64,000 nt of DNA from Bradyrhizobium sp. AZCC 2262 (GTDB lineage: Bacteria; Pseudomonadota; Alphaproteobacteria; Rhizobiales; Xanthobacteraceae), in assembly GCF_036924535.1 (NCBI RefSeq), contig NZ_JAZHRT010000001.1, positions 1 through 64,000 on the forward strand, written 5' to 3'. Made by a program: the position numbers and the translations under genes. Shown one piece after another: positions 34,828-44,147 of this stretch. Position 1 is the first letter of the stretch. Every line of letters begins with the position of its first letter. A model generated the notes under the pieces. The model had not been told where the DNA came from. It did no database searches and worked only from the letters and a program-made list of their open reading frames with translations.

Positions 34828-35289
34828 TCAGAACAGCCTGCGGTAAACGACGAAGCCGGAACGCTCCGCCACCTTGTCGTAGAGCTGCATGGCGGTGTGG
34901 TTGGTCTCGTGCGTCTGCCAACGGACGCGGGAAGATCCGGCCAGTTTCGCTTGTTCGTACACGCCGTTGATCAAGGCGCGGCCGACGCCCTTGTTACGCG
35001 CCGCGGCGCTCGTGAACAGATCCTGCAGATAGCAGTTCGGCTCGATCATTGTCGTGGAGCGGTGAAACAGGTAGTGCGTCAGCCCAAGCAGCTCGCCGCC
35101 GCTCTCGGCGACCAGCGCATGCACCGGCTCGTAGGCGTCGAAGAAGCGCGCCCAGGTCATAGCCGTGATCTCGGGCGCCAGCGCGGTTGCGCCCGAGCGG
35201 CCGTAGAAGCCGTTGTAGCCGTCCCACAGCGGAAGCCATTGCGCGTAGTCCTGACGGGTGACGAAGCGGATGGTGAGGTCGCCGGACAT
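34828..35289 (-). CDS. GNAT family N-acetyltransferase
   Basis: 153 residues from the ATG at 35289 (MSGDLTIRFVTRQDYAQWLP). Acetyl-CoA site: LQDLFTSAAARNKGVGRALI at about residues 85-104, with the Q/R-x-x-G-x-G/A pattern replaced by RNKGVGRA; then TNHTAMQLYDKVAERSGFVVY. Similar to spermidine/amine acetyltransferases of the GNAT superfamily, but the acceptor is unknown. Confidence 0.88.
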   Translation of the reverse strand: MSGDLTIRFVTRQDYAQWLPLWDGYNGFYGRSGATALAPEITAMTWARFFDAYEPVHALVAESGGELLGLTHYLFHRSTTMIEPNCYLQDLFTSAAARNKGVGRALINGVYEQAKLAGSSRVRWQTHETNHTAMQLYDKVAERSGFVVYRRLF

Positions 35290-35400
35290 TGAGCGATTCC
35301 GTTTTGCTCGGAGGTGACGCGTCGGGACGCGCGATGTCCGTTCATTACTACAGAAAGGGCGGGAGGGGATCAACGTCGCGAGGGCGCCAGCGTGCCGCCG

Positions 35401-36213
35401 CTATTCCGCGGCGCCGAGGTGCTGGGCGAGGCTGCGATGGCTGCCGCGCAGCGCGCGGTAGTAGTCGCCGCTGTCGGGATCGTCGCTGTGGCGAACGAGA
35501 TCGGTGACCGGCGTATAGCTCAGCATGCGTCCGCCATCGGGCAGCGCCGTGCAAATGAAGCGCAGCACCTGTCCGTCGGCGAGATTGATGTTGATCGGCG
35601 TGGAATCGCCGACCCGGATCATTTCAGTGCGCTTGGCGATGAACGCGCTCAGCTCGTCCTCGGGCAGTTGCCAGGCGCCGGTGTCGCGGCCGTGATACAT
35701 CAGCGCGATGAAGGGCGGCTTGCTGTCGGCCTGCGCGTCGGACAAAGCGAAATAGTCGCGGAAGGCGCGGTTGATGAATTCGGCGCGGGTATCGGAATCG
35801 AGCAGCACGATGCCGATATCGACCTGGTCGAGCGCGGCCGACAGCCGGTCCGCGGTGGCGTGGTGCTTCTTCTCCCAGGCGAATGCGTCGACCCATTTCT
35901 GCCGCAACAGGCCGGTGATCAGCGCGGTGCCGCCGGCGGTCGCCGCCAGCAGCAGCATGCGCGCCAGGTCCGATATGTCGTAACCGGGCGCGGCGCGGTG
36001 GTTGAGGAAGAGCAGCGCGGAAGACGAAACTGCAATGATGGCGCTGGCCATGCCGGAGACGATGCCGCTGATGGAAGCGGCAAGCGCTACGATGCAGACG
36101 AACAGCGGCGCGGGATTGGGGATGGAGACGACATGCCGGTCGACGAGGAAGGCGAGCACCGCCGTCGCTGTCGTAAGAGCCGGACCAGAGATTGCGCGCC
36201 AGTTCACCTGCAT
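35401..36213 (-). CDS. Membrane protein with C-terminal PAS domain
   Basis: 270 residues from the ATG at 36213; an ATG at 36252 is an alternative. About four hydrophobic segments occupy residues 8-115, in a DUF4118/MASE-like sensor layout. A PAS domain then starts at ALDQVDIGIVLLDSDTRAEF and contains FINRAFRDYFALSDAQAD. There is no kinase, GGDEF or response-regulator domain after the PAS, so any output must pass to a partner. Function unknown; sensing is inferred. Confidence 0.8.
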   Translation of the reverse strand: MQVNWRAISGPALTTATAVLAFLVDRHVVSIPNPAPLFVCIVALAASISGIVSGMASAIIAVSSSALLFLNHRAAPGYDISDLARMLLLAATAGGTALITGLLRQKWVDAFAWEKKHHATADRLSAALDQVDIGIVLLDSDTRAEFINRAFRDYFALSDAQADSKPPFIALMYHGRDTGAWQLPEDELSAFIAKRTEMIRVGDSTPININLADGQVLRFICTALPDGGRMLSYTPVTDLVRHSDDPDSGDYYRALRGSHRSLAQHLGAAE

Positions 36214-36416
36214 GCCCGTTCTCGCCACTTGCCGGGAATAAGGCGCAAGCATGCCCGATTGTTGCGATTGTGCACGCCTTTCCGCCGCCAGTCTTAAGAG
36301 GGCGTTGCGGGGATGCGGCGGGCTTTCGCATTTTTGAAATCAAATGCTATCGAGGCAGGGAACGGGGTACCGCACCCGACCATTGAGCCGCACGACATTT
36401 TGCAAAGAGGACATCG

Positions 36417-36770
36417 ATGCCCACTGTTTCCCCGGCGCTGCTGCCGATCCTGATGCTGTTTGCCTCCAACGTCTTCATGACCTTTGCCTGGTACGGCCAT
36501 CTGAAATTCAAGCAGAGCCCGCTGCCGACGGTCGTGCTGGTGAGCTGGGGCATCGCCTTTGTCGAATACTGGCTGGCGGTGCCGGCCAACCGCTGGGGCA
36601 GCGCGGTCTATTCGGCGGCGCAGCTCAAGACCATCCAGGAGGTGATCACGCTTCTGGTGTTCGCCGGCTTCTCGGTGCTCTATCTGAAGGAGCCGCTGGG
36701 CTGGAATCACGCACTCGGTTTTCTTTTCATTGCCGTTGGCGCGTTTCTGATTTTTCACAAATGGACGTGA
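36417..36770 (+). CDS. DMT-type small membrane protein, DUF486
   Basis: 117 residues, ribosome site AGAGGA 5 bases before the ATG. Four hydrophobic helices, the first reading LLPILMLFASNVFMTFAWYG, followed by GHLKFKQSPL and the family block GIAFVEYWLAVPANRWG. DUF486 proteins resemble half-size drug/metabolite transporters (EmrE-like); substrate unknown. Confidence 0.93.
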   Translation: MPTVSPALLPILMLFASNVFMTFAWYGHLKFKQSPLPTVVLVSWGIAFVEYWLAVPANRWGSAVYSAAQLKTIQEVITLLVFAGFSVLYLKEPLGWNHALGFLFIAVGAFLIFHKWT

Positions 36771-36801
36771 GTTGGTTGCGGCGGCGAACCTGACCCGGAC
36801 G

Positions 36802-37962
36802 TCACTTTGCAACCGGCGCCACCCGCAACACCCGTCCGTTCGAACTATCCGTCAGCAGCCACAGCGCGCCGTCCGGCCCCTGGCGGACGTCCCTGATACG
36901 CTCATGCAGGTTTTGCAGCAGGCGTTCCTCCGACGTCACTGTGTTGCCGTTCAGCGTCAGCCGCACCAGCATCGCGCCGCGCAGCGCGCCGGTGAACAGG
37001 CTGCCGTTCCATTTCGGAAACAGCTTTCCGGTGTAGAAGGCCATGCCCGACGGCGCGATCGACGGCACCCAGTATTTGAGCGGCTGCTCCATGCCGTCCT
37101 TGGCGGTTGCGTCGTGGATCTTGGCGCCGGAGTAATCGATGCCGTAGCCGATCACCGGCCAGCCGTAGTTCTTGCCTTTCCCGATCAAATTGACCTCGTC
37201 GCCGCCGCGCGGGCCGTGCTCGATTTCCCAGAGCTCGCCGGAGGTGGGATGGATCGCGAGGCCTTGTGGATTGCGATGGCCGTAGCTCCAGATCTCCGGC
37301 CTGGCGTCGGCGCGGCCGGCGAACGGGTTGTCTGCGGGCACCGAACCATCCGGCGCGATCCGGATCACCTTGCCGAGATGATTGGCGAGGCTTTGCGCCT
37401 GATCGCGATAGGTGAAGTGTTCGCCCAGCGTGACGAACAGATTGCCGTCGTCGGCCTGCGCGATGCGGCAGCCGTAATGATTGCCTGACGACAGTGGCCC
37501 CTGCTGGCGGAAGATGATCTTGACCTCGTCGAGCCGGTCCTTGCCGTCGTTGAGATTGGCGCGCGCGACCGCGGTGCGTCCGCCGCCATCGGTCCGCTCG
37601 GCAAAGCAGAAATAGATGGTCTTGTTCTGCGCAAAGGATTTGTCGATGGCGACGTCGAGCAGGCCGCCCTGGCCCGATGCCCACACTTCCGGGACGCCCT
37701 TGAGCGGCGGCGAGATCTGTCCTTCCACCGTGACGATGCGCATGCGGCCCGGACGCTCGGTCACCAGCATCGTTCCGTCTGGCAGGAACGCCAGCGCCCA
37801 TGGATTGACGAGGCCCCTTGCGATGGTGCGAACCTCGAGTTCGCCCGCCGACGAGCCGAACGCCGGTTCTTCGCCGCGGGTGCTGGTGGCGATCAGGAAC
37901 GAAACCGCGAGCAGGATCGCTAGCGCCAGCGCGGCCGTCACAAGGCCGACAGGTGTCTTCAT
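36802..37962 (-). CDS. PQQ-dependent sugar dehydrogenase (YliI/Asd-like)
   Basis: 386 residues. An N-terminal membrane anchor or signal (VTAALALAILLAVSFLIATS) precedes a six-bladed propeller of the glucose/sorbosone dehydrogenase family. Visible blocks are NPWALAFLPDGTMLVTERPG, GLLDVAIDKSF, SGNHYGCRIAQADDGNLFVT, GHRNPQGLAIHPTSGELWEI and GMAFYTGKLFPKWNGSLF. The periplasmic enzyme oxidises aldose sugars with PQQ and passes electrons to quinone or cytochrome. No PQQ synthesis genes are in the window. Confidence 0.92.
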   Translation of the reverse strand: MKTPVGLVTAALALAILLAVSFLIATSTRGEEPAFGSSAGELEVRTIARGLVNPWALAFLPDGTMLVTERPGRMRIVTVEGQISPPLKGVPEVWASGQGGLLDVAIDKSFAQNKTIYFCFAERTDGGGRTAVARANLNDGKDRLDEVKIIFRQQGPLSSGNHYGCRIAQADDGNLFVTLGEHFTYRDQAQSLANHLGKVIRIAPDGSVPADNPFAGRADARPEIWSYGHRNPQGLAIHPTSGELWEIEHGPRGGDEVNLIGKGKNYGWPVIGYGIDYSGAKIHDATAKDGMEQPLKYWVPSIAPSGMAFYTGKLFPKWNGSLFTGALRGAMLVRLTLNGNTVTSEERLLQNLHERIRDVRQGPDGALWLLTDSSNGRVLRVAPVAK

Positions 37963-38030
37963 GCGGGTCCAATCGCGATGCCGATCATCGCGCGTTCGCT
38001 AATGATGCAAACAAAAAAAGCCGCAAGCTG

Positions 38031-38204
38031 TCACGGAAAGGGCATCGCAACGGTGGCCCTGATCGACAGCACCGTCAGGGTGACCACGAGGCAAAGCGAT
38101 AGCGTGCCGATCGCGAGCGATGTGGCGATGGCACCAAGCAATCGGGAAGAAGCGACGGGCGCTCGGCTGCTCTCGAAGCCGACCGCGCCGGATGACCGCA
38201 TCAT
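38031..38204 (-). CDS. Small single-TM protein, unknown function
   Basis: 57 residues starting MMRSSGAVGFESSRAPVASS, with AAGGA about 11 bases before the ATG at 38204. One hydrophobic helix (about residues 22-46) is followed by RATVAMPFP. No family recognised. Together with the frames at 7989 and 8169 it forms a set of very small one-TM proteins in this window. Confidence 0.55.
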   Translation of the reverse strand: MMRSSGAVGFESSRAPVASSRLLGAIATSLAIGTLSLCLVVTLTVLSIRATVAMPFP

Positions 38205-38325
38205 TGGCCTAAATCCTTGTAACGCGGGACGAATCACCCGCGACTCACGCGACGTCAGGAAAATCTTGCAATGATCACCGGCAACATTGCGGCGGGTCAG
38301 CCGTTGAAAATGGCAAAATCGCGGC

Positions 38326-38360
38326 AAAGGTTAACGTTGTGCCCGCTATTGTTAACCTTT
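38326..38360. promoter_or_regulatory. Perfect inverted repeat, possible operator
   Basis: AAAGGTTAAC and GTTAACCTTT form a perfect 10-base inverted pair separated by 15 bases. It lies between the ends of two minus-strand genes: upstream of the small TM gene (start 38204) and downstream of the GST gene (stop at 38409). Spacing and AT-rich arms suit a protein-binding site better than a terminator, since no T-run follows. Confidence 0.4.
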
Positions 38361-38408
38361 GGCGGCGTGCTCGCGCGAAAGTGAGGAGGCTGGCTGCGGG
38401 CGGCGCGG

Positions 38409-39062
38409 TTATGCGCCGGCCGCGATGCCGGCCTGGTCGTCGACCTCGACCTCCGGCTGCCAGTCCATGGTGACAAAGCCGGGGGTCTGCTCGACCCGCC
38501 GCAGCCAGGCGCGGATGGCGGGGAAGGTCGCGAGATCATAATCGCAGCGGTCGGCGACGTGGGTGTAACCGTACAGCGCGATATCGGCGACCGTCAGTTG
38601 CCCGGCGGCGAAATAGCTGCAGGTCTTGAGATGGTTTTCCATCACCTGCAGCGCGGCATAGCCGCGCTCCATCCAATCCTCCAGCGCATGCGTCTGCAAG
38701 TCGCGGCCGCCCTTGACCAGCGACAGCCAGAAATAGGCGGCGCCGATATTGGGCTCGAGCGCGTGCTGCTCGAAGAACATCCATTGCAGCGCTTCGGCGC
38801 GCTCGATCCGTGACTCCGGCGCCAGCGAAGTGCCGCCGCAGACATACCAGAGGATGGCGTTGGACTCGGCGAGGTAGCGTCCATCGGCGACTTCCAGCAG
38901 CGGCACCTGTCCGCTCGGATTCTTTTCCAGGAAATCCGGTGTGCGGCTTTCGCCTCGGAGAATGTCGACTTCGATCGCCTGATACGGCGCGTTGAGCAGC
39001 GCCAGCGCAAGGCGGACCTTGTAGCTGTTGCCGGAGCGCTGCATCGAATAGAGCTTGTACAT
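38409..39062 (-). CDS. Glutathione S-transferase family protein
   Basis: 217 residues. N-terminal domain begins YKLYSMQRSGNSYKVRLALA, with the active-site serine region RSGNSYK, the cis-proline in SGQVPLLEV and the glutathione site ESNAILWYVCGGTSL. C-terminal helical domain with AAGQLTVADIALYGYTH. Resembles the GST at 55324-55914, so the two may be paralogs. Substrate unknown. Confidence 0.92.
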   Translation of the reverse strand: MYKLYSMQRSGNSYKVRLALALLNAPYQAIEVDILRGESRTPDFLEKNPSGQVPLLEVADGRYLAESNAILWYVCGGTSLAPESRIERAEALQWMFFEQHALEPNIGAAYFWLSLVKGGRDLQTHALEDWMERGYAALQVMENHLKTCSYFAAGQLTVADIALYGYTHVADRCDYDLATFPAIRAWLRRVEQTPGFVTMDWQPEVEVDDQAGIAAGA

Positions 39063-40946
<1,884 letters not shown>

Positions 40947-41180
40947 GCATTTTCGAGTCCCAAGCCTGTCCCGCATGTTGATGCGGGATGGGTTTCGGCC
41001 CGCGTCAAGAAACGCGTCAGAAAAAAGACGTTTCTAATCACATCACGCGTGCACGATGTTTTGATCGCTTCTGATCGAAGCGCCATGTTTTTTACGGAAG
41101 CGCCATGTTTTCGACACGGCGTTTCCATCCTGTCCGCTCCGCTAAATTTGTTCATCAACATGATGCGGAGACTGGGACAC

Positions 41181-41699
41181 ATGCGACTCCTGACATTGAC
41201 ACTCGCCACGCTTTCGCTGCTCGCGCCGATCGCGACCGCCGGCGCGGCGCCGCCGGTTCGCGCCGGCATCCTGCAATGCCAGGGCGGCCAGAATGTCGGC
41301 TTCGTGGTCGGTTCGGTGACCAGCCTCGAATGCGTGTTTCAGAGCGAAGGCCGCCGGCCCGAACCCTACATCGCCAAGGTGCAGCGCATCGGTCTTGACC
41401 TCGGCGTCACCGCGCAGACCCAGCTTTCCTGGGCCGTGAATGCGCCGAACAGCCGGCTCGGGCGCGGCGAACTCGCCGGCAGCTATGGCGGCGTCGGCGC
41501 CAATGCATCGATCGGCGTCGGCGGCGGCGGCAACTTCCTGGTCGGCGGTCCGTCCAACGCCTACGCGCTGCAGCCGCTTAGCGTGCAAGGCCAGACCGGG
41601 CTGAATGTCGCCGCCGGTATCGCCGGTCTCGAGCTGCAGCCGTTCTACGGCAACGGTCCGCGCCGGCACCACCATCGCGGGCATCACCGCCGCAGCTGA
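41181..41699 (+). CDS. DUF992 domain-containing exported protein (first of tandem pair)
   Basis: 172 residues from the ATG at 41181 with a signal peptide (LLTLTLATLSLLAPIATAGA). DUF992 blocks: VRAGILQCQGGQNVGFVVGS, SLECVFQSEGRRPEPYIAKV and a glycine-rich end, then a His/Arg-rich tail. DUF992 is an alphaproteobacterial periplasmic family with two conserved cysteines and unknown function. ATGs at 41160 and 41163 are possible starts. A terminator follows, and a second DUF992 gene starts 181 bases on. Confidence 0.88.
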   Translation: MRLLTLTLATLSLLAPIATAGAAPPVRAGILQCQGGQNVGFVVGSVTSLECVFQSEGRRPEPYIAKVQRIGLDLGVTAQTQLSWAVNAPNSRLGRGELAGSYGGVGANASIGVGGGGNFLVGGPSNAYALQPLSVQGQTGLNVAAGIAGLELQPFYGNGPRRHHHRGHHRRS

Positions 41700-41715
41700 G
41701 AATGACACGTTAAGG

Positions 41716-41742
41716 AAAAGGCCCGCGCAAGCGGGCCTTTTT
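41716..41742 (+). terminator. Rho-independent terminator
   Basis: AAAAGGCCCGC pairs perfectly with GCGGGCCTTTT across the loop GCAA and runs into TTTTT, 17 bases after the first DUF992 stop. Confidence 0.95.
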
Positions 41743-41880
41743 CGTTTCAGGACGCGGCGCACCCCCGGCGGCAAATTCTGGCACGGCCCCAGATGTTGTG
41801 GCATAGAACGGAAAGCGCCGCGGGCACGGCGCCATTCTTGATTCTCTGCTCGCATCACTTTTTCAGCCGGAGATTACTTC

Positions 41881-42357
41881 ATGCGTCGCTCCATCATCCT
41901 TGCCGCTCTCTTCGTGCTGGCTACCTCCATCAGCGGCGCCCATGCGCAGCAGGTGCAGCGCGTGCAGGTGGGCGTGCTGGAGTGCCGCGGCGGCGCCAGT
42001 GTCGGTTTCGTCGTCGGCTCCGTCACCAATCTCGGCTGCGTGCTGCGCGCCGAGGGCATGCCGGAAGACCGCTACATCGCCACCATCCGGAAAGTCGGGC
42101 TCGATCTCGGCATCACCCAGGAATCGGCGCTGGCCTGGGGCGTGTTCGCGCCCGTGGCGCGGCTGGGGGCGGCCGGCCTTTCCGGCGACTATGTCGGCGC
42201 GCAGGGCAGCGCGACGCTCGGCGTCGGTGTCGGCGGCAACGTGCTGGTCGGCGGCTCCGAGAATTCGATCGCGTTGCAGCCGCTGAGCGTGCAGGGGCAG
42301 GTCGGGGTCAGCGTTGCTGCCGGACTGGAAAGTCTGGAACTGCGGCCGGGGCGCTAG
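41881..42357 (+). CDS. DUF992 domain-containing exported protein (second of tandem pair)
   Basis: 158 residues with a signal peptide (IILAALFVLATSISGAHAQ) and CCGGAG upstream of the ATG. It shares VGVLECRGGASVGFVVGSVT and the ending SIALQPLSVQGQVGVSVAAG with the gene at 41181, so the two are tandem duplicates, here without the His-rich tail. A terminator between them implies separate transcription. Function unknown. Confidence 0.92.
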   Translation: MRRSIILAALFVLATSISGAHAQQVQRVQVGVLECRGGASVGFVVGSVTNLGCVLRAEGMPEDRYIATIRKVGLDLGITQESALAWGVFAPVARLGAAGLSGDYVGAQGSATLGVGVGGNVLVGGSENSIALQPLSVQGQVGVSVAAGLESLELRPGR

Positions 42358-42414
42358 TTAACCGCACTTCATTTTCGCCATGGGACGTCTTGACCCGCGA
42401 CTGCGCTTGGTCTT

Positions 42415-42436
42415 AAAAAGAATAAACGTTCTTTTT
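42415..42436 (+). promoter_or_regulatory. AT-rich palindrome, possible TetR operator
   Basis: AAAAAGAA and TTCTTTTT flank a 6-base centre, immediately upstream of the ribosome site of the methyltransferase gene that precedes the TetR gene. Position and symmetry suit an autoregulatory TetR site. Confidence 0.45.
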
Positions 42437-42450
42437 GAGGAGGTCGCGAA

Positions 42451-43329
42451 ATGCTGCAGCATCAGCCAAGCCGGACCGCCGAATACATGGCCATGTTCCG
42501 GGCGTCGGAGCATGCGAAGGGTGCCGGACGACGCGTGTTTACCGATCCGCTGGCCGTCGCGCTGTTGCCGGGAAGCTTGCGGCTGCCAGCCAAACTGCTC
42601 GCGGTCCGTCCCGTAGGCGAAATGCTCAACCGCTACATTGACGGGCGATGGCCGGGCGCGCGCACCTCCGGCATCGCCCGCACGCGGCTGATCGACGACT
42701 GGATCGAGGAATCGACCGGACAGGCCGAGCAGGTCGTGTTGCTCGGTGCGGGTTTTGATACGCGGGCCTGGCGGCTTGCCGCGCTCGATGCCGTCAGGGT
42801 TTTTGAAGTGGATCACCCCGCAACGGCAAAGGTGAAACAAGAGCGGCTGCAGGCTGCCGGAGCCGATCTGAACCGGGTGAGCTTTGTCGCCGTCGATTTC
42901 GAGATCGATGATTTCGAACAGCGTCTGCGCGATGCCGGCTTCGATCCGGCACGGCGCACGATCGTCGTGTGGGAAGGCGTCAGCCAGTATCTGACCGGCG
43001 AGGCGGTGTGCGGCGTGATACGCTGGGCGGGCCGGCTCGCGCCGCGCAGCCGGTTCATCTTCACCTATGTTCATGAGGGCGCGATCGACGGCAGCGTCGC
43101 GTTCGATGGCGCGGACAAGGTCATCGCCAAGGTCGACGGCTCGGGCGAACCCTGGCGGTTCGGCTTGCTGCCGAACGAATTGCCGGACTTCCTGCGCGAG
43201 CGCGGGCTGAGGCTGGTGAGCGATCTCGGCGCCGATCAATACCGGGAGCGGGTGATGGGACAAGCCGGCCGCAACATGCAGGGCTACAGCTTCTATCACA
43301 CGGTGCTTGCGGAAGTCGGCGATGCCTAG
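42451..43329 (+). CDS. Class I SAM-dependent methyltransferase (TIGR00027/leucine carboxyl methyltransferase-like)
   Basis: 292 residues, strong ribosome site GAGGAGG 7 bases upstream. Family blocks: TAEYMAMFRASEHA, FTDPLAVALLP, the SAM loop VVLLGAGFDTRAWRLA at about 97-112 and VFEVDHPATAKVK. The SAM loop and the FEVDHP strand are typical of the S-adenosylmethionine-dependent O-methyltransferase group common in actinobacteria and Bradyrhizobium. Substrate unknown. The TetR gene overlaps its stop by 8 bases, so the regulator probably controls this gene. Confidence 0.92.
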   Translation: MLQHQPSRTAEYMAMFRASEHAKGAGRRVFTDPLAVALLPGSLRLPAKLLAVRPVGEMLNRYIDGRWPGARTSGIARTRLIDDWIEESTGQAEQVVLLGAGFDTRAWRLAALDAVRVFEVDHPATAKVKQERLQAAGADLNRVSFVAVDFEIDDFEQRLRDAGFDPARRTIVVWEGVSQYLTGEAVCGVIRWAGRLAPRSRFIFTYVHEGAIDGSVAFDGADKVIAKVDGSGEPWRFGLLPNELPDFLRERGLRLVSDLGADQYRERVMGQAGRNMQGYSFYHTVLAEVGDA

Positions 43330-43942
43330 GATATCGGCGGCGCGCGCCAACGAGCAGCGCGGGCGCATCCTCGATGCCGCGCTGACATGCTTTGCGCGCG
43401 AAGGCTTTCATGCGGCAACCGTGCAGGACATCGTCGAGGAGTCAGGGCTTAGTCCCGGCGCGATCTACGGCTATTTCAAAGGCAAGACCGAGATCGCGAT
43501 GGCGATCGCTGCCGAACGCCACGCGATGGAACGCCGGCGCATGGAATTCGCGCTGGCCGCGCCTGACATCGACACCGGCCTGCGACGTCTCGTCGAAGGC
43601 TTCGTGCTCGAATTGCGCACGCCTAAGGAAAGGCGATGGCGCCATCTGGCCGTGCAGCTTTGGGCGGAGAGCCTTTCCAATCCGCGATTGAAGCGCGAAG
43701 CGCTTGCGGGGGTTTCGCAGGCCGTGGACGTGTTGGCGCCGATGATCGCAGAGGCGCAACGACAGGGGCGTTGGCCGTCGCATCTCGATCCGCCTTCGGC
43801 CGCCCGCGTCATGGTCGCGGTCCTGCAAGGCATTTCGCTGCAGCTTGCCTGGGACGGGCGCGTCGATATCGAGCGCTTCGCCGTCGCGCTGCTAACCATG
43901 CTCGATCCGCGTTCGGACGGATCGGGTACGGCGACCGGCTGA
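43322..43942 (+). CDS. TetR/AcrR family transcriptional regulator
   Basis: 206 residues from the ATG at 43322. The N-terminal three-helix DNA-binding domain shows ILDAALTCFAREGFHAATVQ, then GLSPGAIYGYFKGKTEI, the canonical TetR recognition helix. The C-terminal domain (about 75-200) is helical and variable, the ligand-binding part. It overlaps the end of the methyltransferase gene and probably represses that gene and itself through the palindrome at 42415-42436. Confidence 0.93.
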   Translation: MPRISAARANEQRGRILDAALTCFAREGFHAATVQDIVEESGLSPGAIYGYFKGKTEIAMAIAAERHAMERRRMEFALAAPDIDTGLRRLVEGFVLELRTPKERRWRHLAVQLWAESLSNPRLKREALAGVSQAVDVLAPMIAEAQRQGRWPSHLDPPSAARVMVAVLQGISLQLAWDGRVDIERFAVALLTMLDPRSDGSGTATG

Positions 43943-44147
43943 GCGGGATCCAGTTGAGTTCCAGACCGGGAAGGCGGTGAGCGGACCCAAAAGCATACCT
44001 AATACCGGCGTGCCGAGGTGGACGTCGACATATACGACTGTATGCACTGCAGCGAATTTTTCCCGCTTGCCAAAACCTCAGGACAGGCGGAGCATCAGAG
44101 GTCGCCGACCCAATCACGGGCCGAGCTCCAAAAGTAAGGAGGCGGCA

